Both the position numbers and the translations under genes were made by a program. The notes under the pieces are model-generated. The model was given only the letters and a program-made list of their open reading frames with translations. It was not told where the DNA came from and did not search any database. A stretch of 64,000 bases of DNA from Dethiosulfovibrio russensis (GTDB taxonomy: Bacteria; Synergistota; Synergistia; Synergistales; Dethiosulfovibrionaceae): positions 1 to 64,000 of the forward strand of contig NZ_JAKGUG010000006.1 of assembly GCF_021568855.1 (NCBI RefSeq), read 5' to 3'. Shown here in pieces: positions 26,854 to 36,103 of this stretch (its first letter is position 1; every line of letters begins with the position of its first letter).

Positions 26854-27518
26854 TGGACTTTCTCCTGATCTTTCCCGACAGGGCGAGGCTGGACAAAAAC
26901 GTCCCTAAAACCGCCATCTACGCCCACAGTAGCCCGACGAAAAGACAAAAAGAGCTGTTCGTCGCTCAGGTGGACAGCATAACCTGGGCCTATAAACTGT
27001 CCACCGAGACGGCAAACCTGCCTCAAGGGGAGACGGTGAAAGAGCTCCAGGTTTTTAACGTACAGCTCAAAGGGCAATACCTGGACGAAGAGGTGCTCAA
27101 TGTAGTGGACAGGTCCATACCGTCCCCTATCCTCTACGTCATAAGGGGACAAGGGGAGGTCGAATACGCCTCAGCCTACAAAAGGCAAAGCCGTTCCGAC
27201 CGATCGGAGCTGGTTATAAGCAAACCCTTCTTCTCCGGTCGGTTCTCCGAGGGCTCGACCGCTCGGCCCATGCCGGTGGCACTGAACCTGGAGGCCCTAT
27301 ATCACCGCCTGCTGGAAAACCTGATCGGCCTTGCCAGAAGGCCCGGTGAGACCATGGACCATCTAGTGAAGAGGGCCGAGAGGGTGGCATCCCTAAAGAG
27401 GGAAGCTGCCCTCTTGAACGTCAAGATCGATAGGGAGAGACAGTTCAACCGAAAGGTGGACATGAACAGGGAACTCAATTCGCTGATCAAGAAAATAGAG
27501 GAGAATTGCCGTGAATAA
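26853..27518 (+). CDS. DUF4391-family protein
   Basis: The ATG at 26853 overlaps the helicase stop (TGATG) and has GGAGG 7 bases upstream. The 221-residue protein matches the DUF4391 pattern I know from helicase/mod/res clusters: a basic DFLLIFPDRARLDKNVPK start, FVAQVDSITWAYKLS and a C-terminal helical region. No catalytic motif is recognised. It sits between the helicase and Mod and overlaps mod by 8 bases, which implies fixed stoichiometry. The role is unknown; it may be an adaptor between the helicase and the methyltransferase. Confidence 0.8.
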   Translation: MDFLLIFPDRARLDKNVPKTAIYAHSSPTKRQKELFVAQVDSITWAYKLSTETANLPQGETVKELQVFNVQLKGQYLDEEVLNVVDRSIPSPILYVIRGQGEVEYASAYKRQSRSDRSELVISKPFFSGRFSEGSTARPMPVALNLEALYHRLLENLIGLARRPGETMDHLVKRAERVASLKREAALLNVKIDRERQFNRKVDMNRELNSLIKKIEENCRE

Positions 27519-29613
27519 GCTTAAGATGCACAGCCCCAACATAACCGACGAAAACGTGGCGAAACTGGCGGAGATATTTCCCAACTGCGTCACAGAAGGC
27601 CCGAACGGTATGTCCGTCGACCTAGACCTTTTGAGACAGGAGCTGTCCGACCACGCAGTGGAGGGCCCTAGGGAGAGGTATCGCCTGGACTGGCCGGGCA
27701 AAAGACAGTCTATACTGACAGCCAACACCCCGACAAAAAACACCCTTCGTCCCTGTCGAGAGGAAAGCGTCGATTTCGACGACACCGAAAACCTGTTTAT
27801 AGAGGGCGACAACCTGGAGGCCCTCAAGCTACTACAGGAGAACTATCTGGGCAAGGTCAAGATGATCTACATCGACCCTCCCTACAACACCGGAAACGAT
27901 TTCATCTACAACGACAGCTTCTCCACGGACAAAGAGGAGCACGACAGAAGGAGCGGAGTCAAAGACGACGAAGGCAACGTCCTCTTCGACGAGGAAAAAT
28001 GGCAGAAGAACTCCGACTCCAACGGCAGATACCACTCGGACTGGCTGAGCATGATGTACCCCAGGCTCAAGCTGGCCAGGAATTTGCTGAGGGAGGACGG
28101 GGTTATTTTTATAAGCATAGACGATAACGAAGCCCATAACCTGCGAAAAATATGCGACGAGGTGTTTGGAGAGCAGAATTTTATAGCTCAAGTTATATGG
28201 GAAAAGGGTCGTAAAAACGATGCAAAATTCTTTTCTGTTGGTCATGAATATATCCTAGTTTATGCAAGAAACCTCCTCTCTATTAGAGAAAAAGGTGAGA
28301 TCTGGCGCGAGGAAAAACCAGGAGCTAGGGACATCTGGGATGAATTTTTAAGACTTAAGAATATTCATGGAGATAACTACGATAATATCGAGGCAGATTT
28401 AGGTAAATGGTATTCAAACTTACCCAAAAGCCACCCAGCAAAAAAATGGTCTCGATATAGACGTGTGGATCAGTTTGGCCCTTGGAGAGATAGAGATATT
28501 TCCTGGCCAGGAGGAGACGGGCCTAGATACGAAGTTCTACATCCAAGTACAAAACAGCCATGCACGATACCAGAAGCAGGCTGGAGATATTCATCTCCAG
28601 AGGAAATGCAACGTCAGATCAAGCTTGGTTTGGTGGCGTTTCGTTCTGATCATACAGAGCCGCCTTTTCGAAAGGCTCATATCCGTCCAATTCCGGGGGA
28701 GGTCTTAGAAATTTCCTGTGAGGATGACTATGAGATAGGAGAGGAATATGACGACATTGGGTTTGCCAATCAGGTTCGTGGCTCATACTTTTATAAGCAG
28801 TCTCAGGTTGCGGTCAAACACCTCAGGGACATTATGGGAGCTAAAGTATTTAACAACCCCAAAGATCATGAGGAAATTTCAAGATTAATTGAATACACCA
28901 CACCAAATGATAAAAAATCAATAATACTTGATTTTTTTGCTGGATCAGCCAGTACTGCCGAATCAATTTTAAAGATAAACAGTAATTGTGGTACGAACCA
29001 CCGATTTATCATGGTGCAATTACCTGAGCCACTCCAGTGTGGAACTATTTCTGGATCTGCTAAGAAAACGAGCCAAGCGGCGATAAAAATGTTAGAGAAG
29101 ATCGGACTGCCTCTGACAATTTCAGAACTCTCAAAGGAGCGGATCCGCCGGGCCGGAAAGAAGATCCTTGAGGGAGAGTGTCATCAGGATTGGAATAAGG
29201 ACGTAGGCTTCCGTGTCCTGAAGGTGGACTCCTCCAACATGGCCGACGTCTATTACGCCCCGGAGGAGATGGACAGGGAACAGCTTCTTCTGATGGACGA
29301 CAACGTCAAGGAGGAGCGGACCTCCGAGGATCTGCTGTTTCAGGTGATGCTCGACTGGGGGCTGGAGCTCTCCCTCCCCATAAAGGTTGAGGAGATCGGG
29401 GGCAAAGAGGTCTACTTCGTGGACGACGACGCCATCGCCGCCTGTTTCGACCGGTCCGGCGGCATAACCGAACCCTTCGTCAGAGAGCTGGCGGCCCGTC
29501 ATCCCCTTCGAGTGGTATTCCACGACGGCGGCTTCGAGGACGACGGGGTCAAGATAAACGTGGAACAGATATTCAAAGCTCTCTCCCCAAAAACCGAGGT
29601 GAGGACCATATGA
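27511..29613 (+). CDS. Type III DNA methyltransferase (Mod), beta-class adenine-specific
   Basis: The start is GTG 27511 behind AGGAG. The 700-residue protein has the catalytic motif IV IDPPYNTGND at residues 121-130. The AdoMet motif I, ILDFFAGSAST, comes later (about 473), so the order is beta class. Motif I has Ala-Ser where Gly-Thr is usual. The target-recognition region lies between them. The Mod subunit modifies the site and gives specificity to Res, encoded two genes downstream. The coding sequence from about residue 220 to 540 is much more AT-rich than its flanks, a sign of recombinational exchange of specificity. It overlaps DUF4391 and rhuM. Confidence 0.92.
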   Translation: MNKLKMHSPNITDENVAKLAEIFPNCVTEGPNGMSVDLDLLRQELSDHAVEGPRERYRLDWPGKRQSILTANTPTKNTLRPCREESVDFDDTENLFIEGDNLEALKLLQENYLGKVKMIYIDPPYNTGNDFIYNDSFSTDKEEHDRRSGVKDDEGNVLFDEEKWQKNSDSNGRYHSDWLSMMYPRLKLARNLLREDGVIFISIDDNEAHNLRKICDEVFGEQNFIAQVIWEKGRKNDAKFFSVGHEYILVYARNLLSIREKGEIWREEKPGARDIWDEFLRLKNIHGDNYDNIEADLGKWYSNLPKSHPAKKWSRYRRVDQFGPWRDRDISWPGGDGPRYEVLHPSTKQPCTIPEAGWRYSSPEEMQRQIKLGLVAFRSDHTEPPFRKAHIRPIPGEVLEISCEDDYEIGEEYDDIGFANQVRGSYFYKQSQVAVKHLRDIMGAKVFNNPKDHEEISRLIEYTTPNDKKSIILDFFAGSASTAESILKINSNCGTNHRFIMVQLPEPLQCGTISGSAKKTSQAAIKMLEKIGLPLTISELSKERIRRAGKKILEGECHQDWNKDVGFRVLKVDSSNMADVYYAPEEMDREQLLLMDDNVKEERTSEDLLFQVMLDWGLELSLPIKVEEIGGKEVYFVDDDAIAACFDRSGGITEPFVRELAARHPLRVVFHDGGFEDDGVKINVEQIFKALSPKTEVRTI
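28170..29130 (+). other. AT-rich exchanged block inside mod
   Basis: The line 28201-28260 is 33% G+C by count, whereas 29221-29280 in the same gene is 58%. The switch occurs near 28170 and ends near 29130, and codon choice changes with it. The block covers the target-recognition region and motif I. Conserved N- and C-terminal parts keep the composition of the island. Confidence 0.7.
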
Positions 29614-30665
29614 CCGATAAAAGCCGAAGCAGGATTATACGAAACAGCACGGCGGAGTTTCTCATCTTCTCCTCTCAGACCAAGGGGGACGGCATAGAGG
29701 TCAGATACGAAGAGGAGACCGTCTGGTTGACCCAGAAGTTGATGGCGACCCTTTTCGACGTGGACGTCCGAACCGTAAGTGAGCATCTAAAGAATATCTT
29801 CCAAAGTGGGGAGTTGCAGGAGGCATCAGTTATCCGGAAATTCCGGATAACTGCCTCGGACGGGAAAAAATACCTCACCCAGTTTTACAATCTCGACGCC
29901 ATCATCTCCGTCGGCTACAGGGTCAACTCCCTCAGGGCAACCCAGTTTCGCCGCTGGGCCACAGACGTTCTCCGTCGGTTCGCACTGAGAGGATACGTCA
30001 TCGACAGAGAGAGGATGGAAAACGGTTCTTTCCTAGGGGAGGACTATTTCGAGCATCTCCTGGAGGAGATCAGGGAGATCCGCCTCAGCGAGAGACGGTT
30101 CTATCAAAAAATCACCGACATCTACGCCACCAGCGTGGACTACGATAAAAACGCTCCAGCCACAAGGGAGTTCTTCGCCAAGGTCCAGAACAAGCTCCAC
30201 TTCGCCATCCACGGCCACACCGCGGCGGAGCTGATTATGGAACGGGCGGACAGCTCGAAAGAGAGAATGGGGCTTACCTCCTGGAAGAACGCCCCGGAGG
30301 GAAAGATACTGAAGTCCGATGTATCGGTGGCGAAAAACTATCTCACTAAAGACGAGCTCCATTCCCTCGGGCGGATCGTCAACGCCTATCTGGACCTCGC
30401 GGAGGAGAGAGCTAAGCGAAAGATACCGATGACCATGGAGGACTGGGCTAAACGGCTGGACCGGTTCCTGGAGTTCGACGAAAGGCAGGTTTTGCAGGGA
30501 GCGGGAAAGGTGGCCATGGACACCGCCAAGGCCAAAGCTACCGACGAGTTTGAGAAATATCGGATTGAACAGGATCGGCTCTTCGAGAGCGACTTCGACA
30601 GAATGGTCAAAGGCATTGAGGGAGGTTCGGACGATGACCGCTCATCCTCTGAAACTGAAGTTTAA
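29610..30665 (+). CDS. RhuM-family protein between mod and res
   Basis: The 351-residue protein carries the RhuM pattern: an N-terminal helix-turn-helix-like [23 protein letters not shown], then [35 protein letters not shown] and [19 protein letters not shown]. RhuM was first named in a Salmonella pathogenicity island, but the family is common in restriction clusters and its biochemical role is unknown. The ATG overlaps the mod stop by 4 bases and the res start lies 32 bases before its end, so it is fully embedded in the operon. The DNA-binding-like N-terminus would suit a regulator or specificity factor, but that is inference. Confidence 0.87.
   Translation: MTDKSRSRIIRNSTAEFLIFSSQTKGDGIEVRYEEETVWLTQKLMATLFDVDVRTVSEHLKNIFQSGELQEASVIRKFRITASDGKKYLTQFYNLDAIISVGYRVNSLRATQFRRWATDVLRRFALRGYVIDRERMENGSFLGEDYFEHLLEEIREIRLSERRFYQKITDIYATSVDYDKNAPATREFFAKVQNKLHFAIHGHTAAELIMERADSSKERMGLTSWKNAPEGKILKSDVSVAKNYLTKDELHSLGRIVNAYLDLAEERAKRKIPMTMEDWAKRLDRFLEFDERQVLQGAGKVAMDTAKAKATDEFEKYRIEQDRLFESDFDRMVKGIEGGSDDDRSSSETEV
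29827..29853. repeat. 27-nt perfect inverted repeat inside the RhuM gene
   Basis: Thirteen-base arms (CAGTTATCCGGAA and its complement) flank a single central A. It encodes part of the conserved SVIRKFRIT segment, so protein constraint may explain part of it. Confidence 0.6.
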
Positions 30666-33600
30666 AAAACAGGAATATCAGTCCATGGCCGTCAAAGCGG
30701 TGGTGGACTGTTTTAAGGGACAGCCGAGAATCTCCTCAGTTTCCCATAGGATAGACCCAGGCGTTGAAAATGACCTGGACAGACAGAAAACCGAAGACAA
30801 ACTGCTGGAACATAAGGGATTCGGCAACGCACCCATAGCCCTGTCGGACGGCGCCCTGCTTGAAAACATCCAAGAGGTCCAAAGACGGCAGAATCTCCCT
30901 ATATCAACGGAGCTGGTCAAGGACAAGATAAGCTCCATAAATCTGGACGTGGAGATGGAGACCGGAACGGGAAAGACCTACTGCTACATCAAGACGTTTT
31001 TCGAGATGAACAGAGAGTACGGATGGAGCAAGTTTATCGTGGTGGTCCCCAGCATCGCCATAAGGGAGGGCGTCAAAAAGTCCCTGGAGATAACCTCCGA
31101 TCACTTTCTCGAGGAGTACGGCAAAAGGATAAAGTTTTTCGTCTACGATTCCTCCAGACCTCACGAGCTGCTGAATTATTCGTCCGATGCAGGTATCAAC
31201 GTAATGGTCATAAACATCCAGGCCTTCAACGCCAGGGGCAAGGCCAACAGGAGGATCTACGAGTGTCTTGACGACTTTCAGAGCAGAAAGCCCATAGACG
31301 TGATCAAGGCCAACCGTCCTATATTGATCCTTGACGAGCCCCAGAAGATGGAGGGCAAAAAGACCCTGGAATCTCTGGGAAACTTCGACCCCTTGATGAT
31401 CCTTCGATACTCGGCAACCCATAAGACCCAGCACAACAAGGTCTACAGGCTGGACGCCCTGGACGCCTACAACCAGAAGCTGGTAAAGAAGATCTCCGTC
31501 AGGGGAATATCCGTAAAGGGCCTTGCTGGAACCTACGGCTATCTCTATCTCGAATCGATCCAGATATCCCGAAAAAACCCCGTCGCCAGGCTGGAGATGG
31601 AGGTAAAGCAGGGCAACGGCATCAAAAGGCAGATCAGAAAGGTCTCCGTCGGAGACGATCTGTACGTCCTGTCCAACGGCCTTAGCCAATATAAGGGCTA
31701 CACCATATCGGAGATCGACTGGGGCAGGGATATTGTGAGCTTCACCAACGGCCTGGTCCTGGAGTCGGGGGAGGCGGTCGGCGAGGTCAATGAAATGGAG
31801 CTCCGTCGCATCCAGATAAGGGAGGCTATCGGTGCCCATCTTGAAAAGGAGAGACGGCTTTTCCCTCTTGGCATAAAGGTGCTGTCGCTTTTTTTCGTGG
31901 ACGAGGTGGCAAAGTATCGAGTCTACGAAAACGGTCACAAGAAGCGGGGCGAATACGGAAAGATCTTCGAGGACGAGTACCGGGCCTGCGTCGACGAGGC
32001 GATGTCCACTTTGGATATTGGATCAAACAAGGATTATAAAGAATATCTTGAGGGTATCGGCGTAGAAAAAACCCATGATGGCTACTTTTCCATAGACAAA
32101 AAGTCCAAGCAATTGATCGATCCGTCTATCAAAAAAGTCAAAAACGAGTTTACCGGACAAAAGGAAGAGCTATCCTTCGACACCGACGCATACGATCTCA
32201 TATTGAAGGACAAAGAGAGGCTTCTGTCCATCGACGAGCCGGTTCGCTTTATATTTTCCCACTCCGCCCTCAGGGAGGGATGGGACAATCCCAATGTGTT
32301 CGTCATATGCGCTTTGAAACACAGCGACAACACCGTATCCCGTCGACAGGAGGTCGGCCGCGGGCTCAGGCTTTGCGTGGACCGGAATGGAGAGAGACAG
32401 GATGATCCCAATACGGTACATAATACAAACGTCTTGACCGTGGTCGCCAGCGAAAGCTATAGGGACTTCGTCTCGGGCCTCCAAAAAGATATCAGAGAGA
32501 CTCTATCCTCAAGACCAAAGATGGCGGATATGGCCTATTTTAAGGGGAAATTCGTCTCGACCGAATCAGGTCCGCTTACCTTGTCCTCCGAGATGGCGAG
32601 AAAGATAGAATTTTATCTGATAAAGCAGGGATATGTGGACGAGTCGATGCATATAACCCAGGCTTATCACGACCGTAAGGAGCAGGGAAAACTGGCTGAG
32701 CTTCCGGAGGATCTTAAGCCGATGTCGGAGGCTATCTTTGTACTGATCGACGGGGTCTTCAGCGAGGGCGCGGGACCACAAATCTCCAACGATAGAGGTA
32801 AAAAGACGAATTCGTTAAATGAGAATTTTAAGAAAAAGGAGTTTCTGGAGCTCTGGAACAGGATAAACAAAAAGGTGGTCTACGGAGTGGAGTTCGATTC
32901 CACCGAGTTGATCGATAAATGCATAGTCGCTCTGGATCAAGAACTAAGGATATCTCCCCTCGAATACGACGTCGTTTCGGGAGATCAGAAGGATCAGCTT
33001 ACCTACGACGATATGGTGTCTTCCGGTAGCTTCAAGGTCGCACGTAAGGAGAGAAAGAGAAGCAGCTCTGCGGTCTACACCACGGTTAGGTACGATCTTA
33101 TCGGCGACATCGCCCGAGGGACCAAACTGACCAGAAAAACGGTGGTGGCAATTCTCTACGGTGTCGAAAAAGCGGTGTTCGATCAGTTCAGGGCCAACCC
33201 CGAGGCCTTTATATCCGAATCGGTAAGGTTGATAAACGAGCAGAAAGCCACCGCCATAGTCGATCATCTGGTCTATGACGAGTTGGACGATAGTTACGAT
33301 GTGGATATTTTTACCAAAGCTCAGGTAGGACAGGATCTCAGCGGTGCGGAGGGCCCCCTTGAGCGTCACATCTACGATTACGTCGTCACCGACTCCGATA
33401 CGGAGCGTCGTTTCGCCAAGGATCTGGACGTTAGCTCCGAGGTTGTGGTTTACGCTAAGCTGCCCAAGGCGTTTTTCATCCCCACGCCGGTGGGAGACTA
33501 CAACCCCGATTGGGCGATAGCCTTCAAAGAGGGGTCTGTCAGGCACATATACTTCGTGGCGGAGACCAAGGGGTCCATGTCATCCATGGATCTCAAGAAA

Positions 33601-33729
33601 ATAGAACAGATAAAGATAGACTGCGCCAGGAAGTTTTTCCGTGAAGTAGGGACCATAGGAACGGCGGAGGACGTCAAATACGATGTTGTGGACAGCTATG
33701 ACAGTTTGATGAAACTCGTAAATAAATAG
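30634..33729 (+). CDS. Type III restriction enzyme Res subunit
   Basis: I take ATG 30634, behind GGAGG, rather than the far-upstream ATG 30550. The product is 1031 residues. The helicase core shows Walker A METGTGKT, motif [16 protein letters not shown] and the C-lobe VGRGLRL arginine-finger segment. The C-terminal nuclease of the PD-(D/E)xK type is visible as NPDWAIAF followed by YFVAETKGS. Together with Mod it forms the type III complex, which translocates and cuts DNA between head-to-head unmodified sites. It overlaps rhuM by 32 bases and is followed by a terminator. All motifs are intact, so the enzyme is likely active. Confidence 0.93.
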   Translation: MTAHPLKLKFKKQEYQSMAVKAVVDCFKGQPRISSVSHRIDPGVENDLDRQKTEDKLLEHKGFGNAPIALSDGALLENIQEVQRRQNLPISTELVKDKISSINLDVEMETGTGKTYCYIKTFFEMNREYGWSKFIVVVPSIAIREGVKKSLEITSDHFLEEYGKRIKFFVYDSSRPHELLNYSSDAGINVMVINIQAFNARGKANRRIYECLDDFQSRKPIDVIKANRPILILDEPQKMEGKKTLESLGNFDPLMILRYSATHKTQHNKVYRLDALDAYNQKLVKKISVRGISVKGLAGTYGYLYLESIQISRKNPVARLEMEVKQGNGIKRQIRKVSVGDDLYVLSNGLSQYKGYTISEIDWGRDIVSFTNGLVLESGEAVGEVNEMELRRIQIREAIGAHLEKERRLFPLGIKVLSLFFVDEVAKYRVYENGHKKRGEYGKIFEDEYRACVDEAMSTLDIGSNKDYKEYLEGIGVEKTHDGYFSIDKKSKQLIDPSIKKVKNEFTGQKEELSFDTDAYDLILKDKERLLSIDEPVRFIFSHSALREGWDNPNVFVICALKHSDNTVSRRQEVGRGLRLCVDRNGERQDDPNTVHNTNVLTVVASESYRDFVSGLQKDIRETLSSRPKMADMAYFKGKFVSTESGPLTLSSEMARKIEFYLIKQGYVDESMHITQAYHDRKEQGKLAELPEDLKPMSEAIFVLIDGVFSEGAGPQISNDRGKKTNSLNENFKKKEFLELWNRINKKVVYGVEFDSTELIDKCIVALDQELRISPLEYDVVSGDQKDQLTYDDMVSSGSFKVARKERKRSSSAVYTTVRYDLIGDIARGTKLTRKTVVAILYGVEKAVFDQFRANPEAFISESVRLINEQKATAIVDHLVYDELDDSYDVDIFTKAQVGQDLSGAEGPLERHIYDYVVTDSDTERRFAKDLDVSSEVVVYAKLPKAFFIPTPVGDYNPDWAIAFKEGSVRHIYFVAETKGSMSSMDLKKIEQIKIDCARKFFREVGTIGTAEDVKYDVVDSYDSLMKLVNK

Positions 33730-33746
33730 CGGCTACCTAGGGAAAT

Positions 33747-33790
33747 TGCCATCGGTCCGGCAAATACAGGACAGATGGCAGTCCTCTTTT
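33747..33790 (+). terminator. Terminator ending the helicase-to-res operon
   Basis: TGCCATCGGTCC pairs with GGACAGATGGCA apart from one mismatch, around a 10-base loop. It is followed by GTCCTCTTTT and lies 17 bases after the res stop. Confidence 0.65.
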
Positions 33791-33820
33791 AGGTCGATAT
33801 CCTTAAGGGCTCTCTCGGCA

Positions 33821-33850
33821 TTGATTTTATTTAGCTGAAAGATGTGATAT
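33821..33850 (+). promoter_or_regulatory. Probable promoter of the GmrSD-type gene
   Basis: TTGATT and TGATAT are spaced by 18 bases. The -10 box ends 33 bases before the ATG at 33884. With the terminator just upstream, this makes the GmrSD gene a separate unit of the island. Confidence 0.5.
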
Positions 33851-33883
33851 ATTTAGAGATAAAAAAGATATCGGGAGGTTGCC

Positions 33884-36028
33884 ATGAGAGCCAATGAAGC
33901 CAGCATTCTGCAACTCATAAAGAATGCCTCGCAGTTTTCCATTCCCATATACCAGAGAACCTACTCCTGGACGACGAAGGAATGTTTGCAGCTCTGGGAC
34001 GACGTCGTCAACGCCGGGGCAAAAGACGACGTTCCGTCCCATTTCATGGGCTCGATAGTGTATATCGCCCCCACTCGTGGAGGAACGGTGACGGCTCCGT
34101 CATCGTTGCTGGTGATAGACGGCCAGCAGCGGCTGACGACCTTGACCCTCTTGATCGCCGCTTTAGTGGGATTCCTTAAGTCCCTTCCGGACGATCAGGC
34201 CGAGCTCGTGGAGGGTTTTTCCCCCAATAAACTGCTCTATTATTACCTTCTGAACAGGGAGGAGGAGGGCGAAAAACGGTACAAGCTGATCCTTACCCAG
34301 ACGGACAAGGAATCTCTGATGTCCATCGTTTCCGAGGACGCTTTGCCTGAAGATCATTCGGTACGTGTCGCGGATAATTTCAAGTTTTTCAGTGACCGTA
34401 TTTTTGGGAATCCCGATGTTATAGTGCCTCTCTGTAAGGGATTGTCCAAGCTCATGGTCGTAGATGTAGAACTGGATAGAAACTACGATAACCCTCAGCT
34501 TATATTCGAGAGCATGAATTCCACCGGAAAAGAGCTGAGTCAGGCCGATCTGATAAGAAATTTCGTCCTTATGGGATTGGAGAATGGAGCTCAGACGGAT
34601 CTTTACAGGAAATATTGGCGTCCTATGGAGCTTTCCTTCGGACAGGAAGCTTATTCTCAGTCTTTCGATGATTTCATGCGTCATTATCTAACATTGATCG
34701 CTGGAGAGATCCCCAATAAAAACGCGGTATACGAGGCATTTAAAAAATACTCCATAAACACGAAGACGGTAGCAGCTGGTATAGACTCTTTGCTATCGGA
34801 TATAAGACGTTATTCTCGTTATTTCTGCGCAATGGCGTTGGGGTTGGAGCCTGATCCGAGCTTGAAAGAGGCCTTTTACGATCTTAGAAGCTTGAAGGTG
34901 GACGTTGCATATCCCTTTTTGTTGGGGCTTTATGATCGCTACGATAATGATTTACTTGAAAAAGAGGAGTTCCTCTCTATAGTTCGCATGGTAGAGTCCT
35001 ACGTCTTCCGAAGGGTGATTTGTTCTATCCCGACGAACTCCCTTAACAAGACCTTTGCCGATTTTGCTCTACATGTGAGAGATTCCAACGGAGAGAATCT
35101 GATGGATTCCTTGGCTGTCCGATTTTGCACGTTTTCTTCCTATAAAAGATTTCCCGATGACGAAGAGTTCGGTAAAAATCTGCTTTCCGTCGATCTGTAC
35201 AGCAAGGTTCGTACCCGTAGCTACTGTCTTAGAAAGTTGGAAAATCACAGGCGGAAGGAGAAAATCGGACCGAACGAGTACTCTATAGAACACATAATGC
35301 CTCAGAACAAGGACCTGTCCGGTCCATGGAAGGACGATCTGGGGCCCGATTGGGAAAGGATTCATGGAACCTGGCTGCATACCATCGGGAACCTCACCTT
35401 GACGGGCTATAACTCGGAGTACAGCGACAGGCCTTTTTGCGAGAAGAGGGATATGGAGGGCGGTTTCCGTTCCAGCCCGCTAAAGCTAAACGATGGACTA
35501 GGCCAGGTGGAGCGGTGGAACGAGGACGCCATAAAAAGTCGGGGCGAGGCCTTAAGTTATCTGGCCTTGAAGGTCTGGCCATCTCTGGAGGTTCCTCCTG
35601 AATTTGCCGAGATCAACGAAAAAACATCGTCTATAAATGGAAACGGTTACGGGATAGAGAATCATCCCTATCTTTATGTCGAAAGCGGGGATTATGTCCC
35701 GGGTATAAGGGAGCTTTTCGATTCTTTAAGGACCGAGATACTGGCCATAGACCCCTGTGTTACGGAGCATTTTTTAAAGCTTTACGTCGCCTACAAGGCC
35801 GATACGAATTTCGTGGATATAGTTCCCCAGAAGAGAGGACTTCGTTTGTCCTTAAACATGAAGTTCAGGGATTTGGTCGACGTTAAGGGGGTTTGTAGAG
35901 ACATCACCGATGTCGGACGATGGGGCAACGGTGACGTGGAGTTGACCCTTTCGTCTAAGGAAGAGATCCCTTACGTAACGGGATTGATAAGGCAGTCTTT
36001 CGAGATTCAGATGGCGAGTGAGGCATAG
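33884..36028 (+). CDS. GmrSD-type (DUF262/DUF1524) restriction protein with C-terminal DUF5655-like domain
   Basis: The 714-residue protein joins both halves of the GmrSD type IV enzymes. The N-terminal DUF262 (GmrS-like) domain has IPIYQRTYSW and VIDGQQRLTTLTLL, the nucleotide-binding DGQQR motif. The DUF1524 (GmrD-like) HNH nuclease region, about residues 465-530, has EHIMPQ and HTIGNLTLTGYNSEYSD. The last 110 residues look like DUF5655. GmrSD enzymes cut modified (for example glucosylated hydroxymethylcytosine) phage DNA after NTP-dependent activation. The start has GGGAGG at good spacing and its own promoter. It complements the type III system, which cuts unmodified DNA. The target modification cannot be read from sequence. 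Confidence 0.9.
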   Translation: MRANEASILQLIKNASQFSIPIYQRTYSWTTKECLQLWDDVVNAGAKDDVPSHFMGSIVYIAPTRGGTVTAPSSLLVIDGQQRLTTLTLLIAALVGFLKSLPDDQAELVEGFSPNKLLYYYLLNREEEGEKRYKLILTQTDKESLMSIVSEDALPEDHSVRVADNFKFFSDRIFGNPDVIVPLCKGLSKLMVVDVELDRNYDNPQLIFESMNSTGKELSQADLIRNFVLMGLENGAQTDLYRKYWRPMELSFGQEAYSQSFDDFMRHYLTLIAGEIPNKNAVYEAFKKYSINTKTVAAGIDSLLSDIRRYSRYFCAMALGLEPDPSLKEAFYDLRSLKVDVAYPFLLGLYDRYDNDLLEKEEFLSIVRMVESYVFRRVICSIPTNSLNKTFADFALHVRDSNGENLMDSLAVRFCTFSSYKRFPDDEEFGKNLLSVDLYSKVRTRSYCLRKLENHRRKEKIGPNEYSIEHIMPQNKDLSGPWKDDLGPDWERIHGTWLHTIGNLTLTGYNSEYSDRPFCEKRDMEGGFRSSPLKLNDGLGQVERWNEDAIKSRGEALSYLALKVWPSLEVPPEFAEINEKTSSINGNGYGIENHPYLYVESGDYVPGIRELFDSLRTEILAIDPCVTEHFLKLYVAYKADTNFVDIVPQKRGLRLSLNMKFRDLVDVKGVCRDITDVGRWGNGDVELTLSSKEEIPYVTGLIRQSFEIQMASEA

Positions 36029-36048
36029 GTGTTTGTCGTTTTGCTTTG

Positions 36049-36086
36049 AAAGGAGGCTCCTCGTTTGTTTTGAGGGGCCTCCTTTT
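36049..36086. terminator. Bidirectional terminator at the end of the defence island
   Basis: A stem of AAAGGAGGC with its near-complement, with an inner CCTC/GAGG pairing, is followed by CCTTTT on the plus strand. It separates the GmrSD gene from the convergent phytase-like gene. Confidence 0.75.
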
Positions 36087-36103
36087 ATGGGGGGAAGGTG
36101 GCC

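Noticed and set aside
23584-36028. BREX, DISARM or Hachiman system
   Set aside because: No PglZ, BrxL, DrmA/B or HamA-like protein is present. The methyltransferase and nuclease are type III Mod/Res and GmrSD.
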